A stretch of DNA of 64,000 nucleotides from Halorubrum sp. BOL3-1 (GTDB taxonomy: Archaea > Halobacteriota > Halobacteria > Halobacteriales > Haloferacaceae): NCBI RefSeq assembly GCF_004114375.1, contig NZ_CP034692.1, positions 1,922,001 through 1,986,000 of the forward strand, written 5' to 3'. Shown here in pieces: positions 61,281 to 64,000 of the stretch. The notes below the pieces were generated by a model. That model worked only from the letters and a program-made list of their open reading frames with translations. It did not search any database and was not told where the DNA came from. A program made the translations under genes and the position numbers. Numbering within the stretch: position 1 is the stretch's first letter; the number at the start of each line of letters is the position of its first letter.

Positions 61281-63062
61281 CTACATCGACTCCGGCGCCT
61301 CGACGCCCAGCACGTCGAGCGCGTTCGCCATCGTGTGTTTCGCGGCCGCGACGACAGCGAGCCGGGCGTCGCGCAGGTCGTCGGTCTCGGCGGTCACGAC
61401 CGGGCACTCGCGGTAGAAGGCGTTGTACGCGTCCGCGAACTCGCGCGTGAACGTCGCAATCGTGTGCGGCTCCAGGTCGTCCGCGGCGGCCTCGATCGCC
61501 GCGGGGAACCGCGCGACCTCGCGGAGGAGGTCGCGGGCCGCGGCGGTTTCGAGGGCGCTCGCGTCCACGTCGAGGGCGTCTCCCGGTTCGGGGACGTCGA
61601 CCCCCTGCTCGGCCGCCTCGTCGAGGATTCCGGCGCAGCGCGCGTGGACGTACTGGACGAACGGGGCGGACTGCGCCTCGAAGTCGAGCGCGTCCTCCCA
61701 CTCGAAGGTGATCGCCTTCGCGGGCTGTTTCGAGACGATGTCGTACCGGACCGCGCCGATCCCGACCTGGTGGGCGATGCGCTCGACATCTTCCTCGGTA
61801 AGGTCGTCGCCGCGGATGCGGTCGTTCATCCGGCTTTCGACCGCCTCGCGGGCGCGGTCGATCGCCTCGTCGAGGAGGTCGTCGAGCATCACGCCGGTCC
61901 CTTTCCGGGTGGACATCTTCCCGTCGGGGAGGTTGACGTACGAGTAGATGACGTGGCCGAGGGGGTCGGTGTCGTTACCGAGGAGTTCGAGCGTCGCGCC
62001 GAGCTGGTCGGCCTGGAGCTTGTGGTCCTCGCCGAGGACGGTGACGGCGCGGTCGTAGTTCTCGAACTTCCACTCGTGGTGCGCCAGGTCGCGGGTCGTG
62101 TAGAGACCCGTGCCGTCCGAGCGCAGGAAGACGAGGTTCTTGTCGATCCCCCACTCGTCGAGTTCCAGCTGCCAGGCGTCCTCCTCGTAGACGGCCTGGT
62201 CGGTCTCCTTGAGCCGGGCGGCGACGTCGTCGGTCGACCCGTCGCGCATGAACCGGGTCTCCTTGACGAACTCGTCGAACTCCGCCGGGAGTCGGGCGAG
62301 ACAGTCTTTCATACCGCCGAGGACGGTGTCGACGACCTCCCCGACGCGCTCGTAGGTGTCCTCGTCGCCGGCCTCCAGTCCCTGGAGGATCGACTGGATC
62401 TCGGATTCGGCCGCCTCGACGGCCGCCTCGTCGGCCTCCTCTAAGAACGCGTTCCCCTTCCGGTAGTAGCGCACGAGGTCGTACTCGACGCGGTCACGGG
62501 CGGGGTCGTTCTCTAGGTCCGACTCGTCGAACCGCTCGTAGGCCCACGTGAACACCGCCATCTGCCGGCCGGCGTCGTTGACGTAGTAGTGGCGGTCGAC
62601 GTCGTAGCCGGCGTACTCCAGGAGGTTCGCGACCGCGTCACCGACGATGGGGTTGCGCGCGCGGCCGACGTGGACCGGGCCGGTCGGGTTCGCGCTGGTG
62701 TGCTCGACGACGACCGAGGTATCGCGGTCCGGGAGCACGCCGTAGTCGGCGTCGGGGGCGGCCGCGTCGAGGGTGTCCGCGAGGTAGCGCTCGTTCGCGT
62801 GGAAGTTGACGTACGGGCCGGCTGTGTCGACCGATTCGACGTAGTCGGTCCCGCTCACGTCGACCGCGTCGGCAACCGTTTCCGCGACGTTCGGCGGCGC
62901 GTCACCGACCTCGCCCGCGAGCCGGAAGGCGACGCTGGAGGCGAGCGTCGCGTCCATGTCGTCGGGCGGGCGTTCGATGCCGAGGTCGTCGGTCGGGAGG
63001 TTGAGCGAGGCGAGCGCGTCCGCGAGCGCCGGCTCGACCTCCGACCGGAACTGCCTGAACAT
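61281..63062 (-). CDS. argS: Arginyl-tRNA synthetase
   Basis: Class I aminoacyl-tRNA synthetase. The 593-aa protein has the ArgRS-specific N-terminal Add-1 domain (residues 1-105). The HIGH-like motif is '[20 protein letters not shown]' (about 120-139). The KMSK motif is '[17 protein letters not shown]' (about residue 386). The C-terminal DALR anticodon-binding domain starts near '[18 protein letters not shown]'. ATG 63062 gives the homology start ([13 protein letters not shown]). No introns or frameshifts are seen. Confidence 0.95.
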   Translation of the reverse strand: MFRQFRSEVEPALADALASLNLPTDDLGIERPPDDMDATLASSVAFRLAGEVGDAPPNVAETVADAVDVSGTDYVESVDTAGPYVNFHANERYLADTLDAAAPDADYGVLPDRDTSVVVEHTSANPTGPVHVGRARNPIVGDAVANLLEYAGYDVDRHYYVNDAGRQMAVFTWAYERFDESDLENDPARDRVEYDLVRYYRKGNAFLEEADEAAVEAAESEIQSILQGLEAGDEDTYERVGEVVDTVLGGMKDCLARLPAEFDEFVKETRFMRDGSTDDVAARLKETDQAVYEEDAWQLELDEWGIDKNLVFLRSDGTGLYTTRDLAHHEWKFENYDRAVTVLGEDHKLQADQLGATLELLGNDTDPLGHVIYSYVNLPDGKMSTRKGTGVMLDDLLDEAIDRAREAVESRMNDRIRGDDLTEEDVERIAHQVGIGAVRYDIVSKQPAKAITFEWEDALDFEAQSAPFVQYVHARCAGILDEAAEQGVDVPEPGDALDVDASALETAAARDLLREVARFPAAIEAAADDLEPHTIATFTREFADAYNAFYRECPVVTAETDDLRDARLAVVAAAKHTMANALDVLGVEAPESM

Positions 63063-63424
63063 ACCGTCCGTTCGACGGGCGGGTTAAAAGGCCCTTCCGA
63101 AGCGCCTCGGTGTGGAACGACGGGGCGATACTGGACCGACCGATCCGCGGCGGCGCGTGCCTCCGAGCGTGCCGCCGAAGGCGGCCGCGAGGAGCGCGCG
63201 CGAGGGAGTCGGCGGCGACCAACGGGAGCCGTCGACGAGGCTGGGGAGGTGTGAGGTGCGAGGCTGTGCGGGGCGGGACTCTCGGCTGGGGCTTCGGCGG
63301 TCGTGTCCTCGGAAGGAGTCGCATCGTAGCAAGCGGCTGGGACTTCAGTGGTCTCGATCATGGAGTCGATTTCGACAAAAACAGCCTCGAGAAAAACAGC
63401 CACATACAGCCAAGAAACAGCGTC
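63063..63424. repeat. 362-bp non-coding gap with repeat-family DNA
   Basis: No convincing gene lies here. It contains GACGAGGCTGGGGAGG (63231-63246, like 49612-49627) and the paired units TCGGCTGGGGCTTCGGCGG (63282-63300) and AGCGGCTGGGACTTCAGTGG (63332-63351). These match the DNA at 19985-20058. The last 60 bp before the epimerase stop is AT-rich and A-rich. Confidence 0.55.
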
Positions 63425-64000
63425 TCAGTCGACGATCTCGTCGATCAGTTCGCGCGCGCTCCGCCGGACCGCCTCGTCGCTCTCGGTCGACGGCTCCCAG
63501 CCGAGGTCGGCGAGCTTCTCGATCGACAGCCGCATCTTCGGCACGTCGCCGGTCCACCCGCGGTCGCCGCCGGTGTAGCTGTACTCGGGGTCGACGCCCA
63601 GCTCCTCGCTGACGATGTCCGCGATCCGCGTCACCGAGGTGGTCGTCCGCGTCCCGAGGTTGTGCGTGTTCAGGTCGTCGTCCGCGGTCTCGACGACGTG
63701 CTGGATGGCGTCGACGCACTCGGAGACGTGCATGTACGACTTCTCCTGCCGGCCGTCACCGAGGACCTCCAGTTCCGTCGGGTCGGCGTCGAGCTTCTCG
63801 ATGAACTCGGGGATCACGTTCCCGCGCTGGCGCGGGCCGACGATGTTCGCGAAGCGGAACACCCACGACTGGATCCCGTACGAGTGCGCGAACGTCGAGA
63901 TCAGCGCCTCGTCCGCGAGCTTCGCGGAGCCGTACACGGAGATCGGTTCCATCGGCGCGTAGTCCTCGGGCGTCGGCCGCGACGCCTCGCCGTAGACGGT
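63425..64000 (-). CDS. NAD-dependent sugar epimerase/dehydratase, partial (N-terminus off window)
   Basis: The C-terminal 191 residues of an extended-SDR enzyme of nucleotide-sugar metabolism. It shows the catalytic Tyr-xxx-Lys in 'MEPISVYGSAKLADEALIS', the family segment 'FRFANIVGPRQRGNVIPEFI' and 'SYMHVSECVDAIQHVVETA'. A typical 'WTGDVPKMRLSIEKLADLGW' follows near the end. The closest types are UDP-glucose 4-epimerase-like or GDP/UDP-sugar epimerases of surface glycan pathways. The Rossmann N-terminus is cut by the window edge, so substrate class stays open. Confidence 0.88.
   Translation of the reverse strand, partial: TVYGEASRPTPEDYAPMEPISVYGSAKLADEALISTFAHSYGIQSWVFRFANIVGPRQRGNVIPEFIEKLDADPTELEVLGDGRQEKSYMHVSECVDAIQHVVETADDDLNTHNLGTRTTTSVTRIADIVSEELGVDPEYSYTGGDRGWTGDVPKMRLSIEKLADLGWEPSTESDEAVRRSARELIDEIVD

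Noticed and set aside
63112-63612. Plus-strand 166-codon frame in the argS/epimerase gap
   Set aside because: It is Arg/Ser-rich, lies over repeat-family DNA and then runs antisense to the epimerase; no family signal.

Overview
The window is a gene-dense, high-GC piece of a haloarchaeal chromosome, most like Halorubrum or a close relative. The evidence is archaeal: an A-type ATP synthase operon, archaeal lipid enzymes (GGGP synthase, CarS), aRF1, PAN, CetZ, TiaS, Mre11/Rad50 and family B DNA polymerase. Proteins are strongly acidic, many genes start with GTG, and many have a TATA box about 25-30 bp upstream of the start codon, as in leaderless haloarchaeal transcripts. Genus placement is an inference.

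Layout. 1-4138 (minus): A-type ATPase genes atpH-I-K-E-C, with the rest of the operon off the left edge. 4326-9552: a MinD/ParA-type ATPase with a very long acidic tail, an XRE-type regulator, TiaS, a VOC protein and small proteins. 9646-15349: an M24 peptidase, small haloarchaeal proteins, a membrane protein, a minimal RNase R and a glycine-zipper protein. 15418-17659: a degraded metabolic locus in which truncated prpD and frameshifted CoA-transferase remnants face each other, followed by a MaoC protein. 17732-18114: a tiny membrane ORF and tRNA-Ala(CGC). 18374-28531: riboflavin genes (ribK-ribB, and later riboflavin synthase), ilvE, proline dehydrogenase, carS, two zinc-finger microproteins, a UvrD-like helicase and a second M24 peptidase.

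28565-40330: GGGP synthase and CetZ (minus), then a long plus-strand cluster. It encodes a coiled-coil protein, a secretion/pilus ATPase split by a -1 frameshift, a TadC/PilC-like membrane platform, and five membrane-anchored proteins of unknown function with pseudopilin-like hydrophobic N-termini. I read it as a haloarchaeal type IV pilus-like or Tad-like machine. 40426-50866: a DHH phosphoesterase, PAN, an HTH regulator, mre11-rad50 and small haloarchaeal proteins. 50969-54979: PolB carrying an intein in the catalytic NSLYG motif, flanked downstream by an AT-rich tract. 55126-59871: sufC-B-D, then a ferritin-like protein and a DtxR-type metalloregulator, each preceded by a tiny ORF whose stop overlaps the GTG start. 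59898-64000 (minus): aRF1, argS and a partial sugar-nucleotide epimerase.

The most notable signals are the intein with its compositional tract, the MinD-like ATPase with an amphipathic C-terminal tip, the pilus-like cluster with its frameshifted ATPase, the leader ORF and dyad before the iron-associated genes, and several gene remnants (prpD, CoA-transferase, an RCK_C domain).
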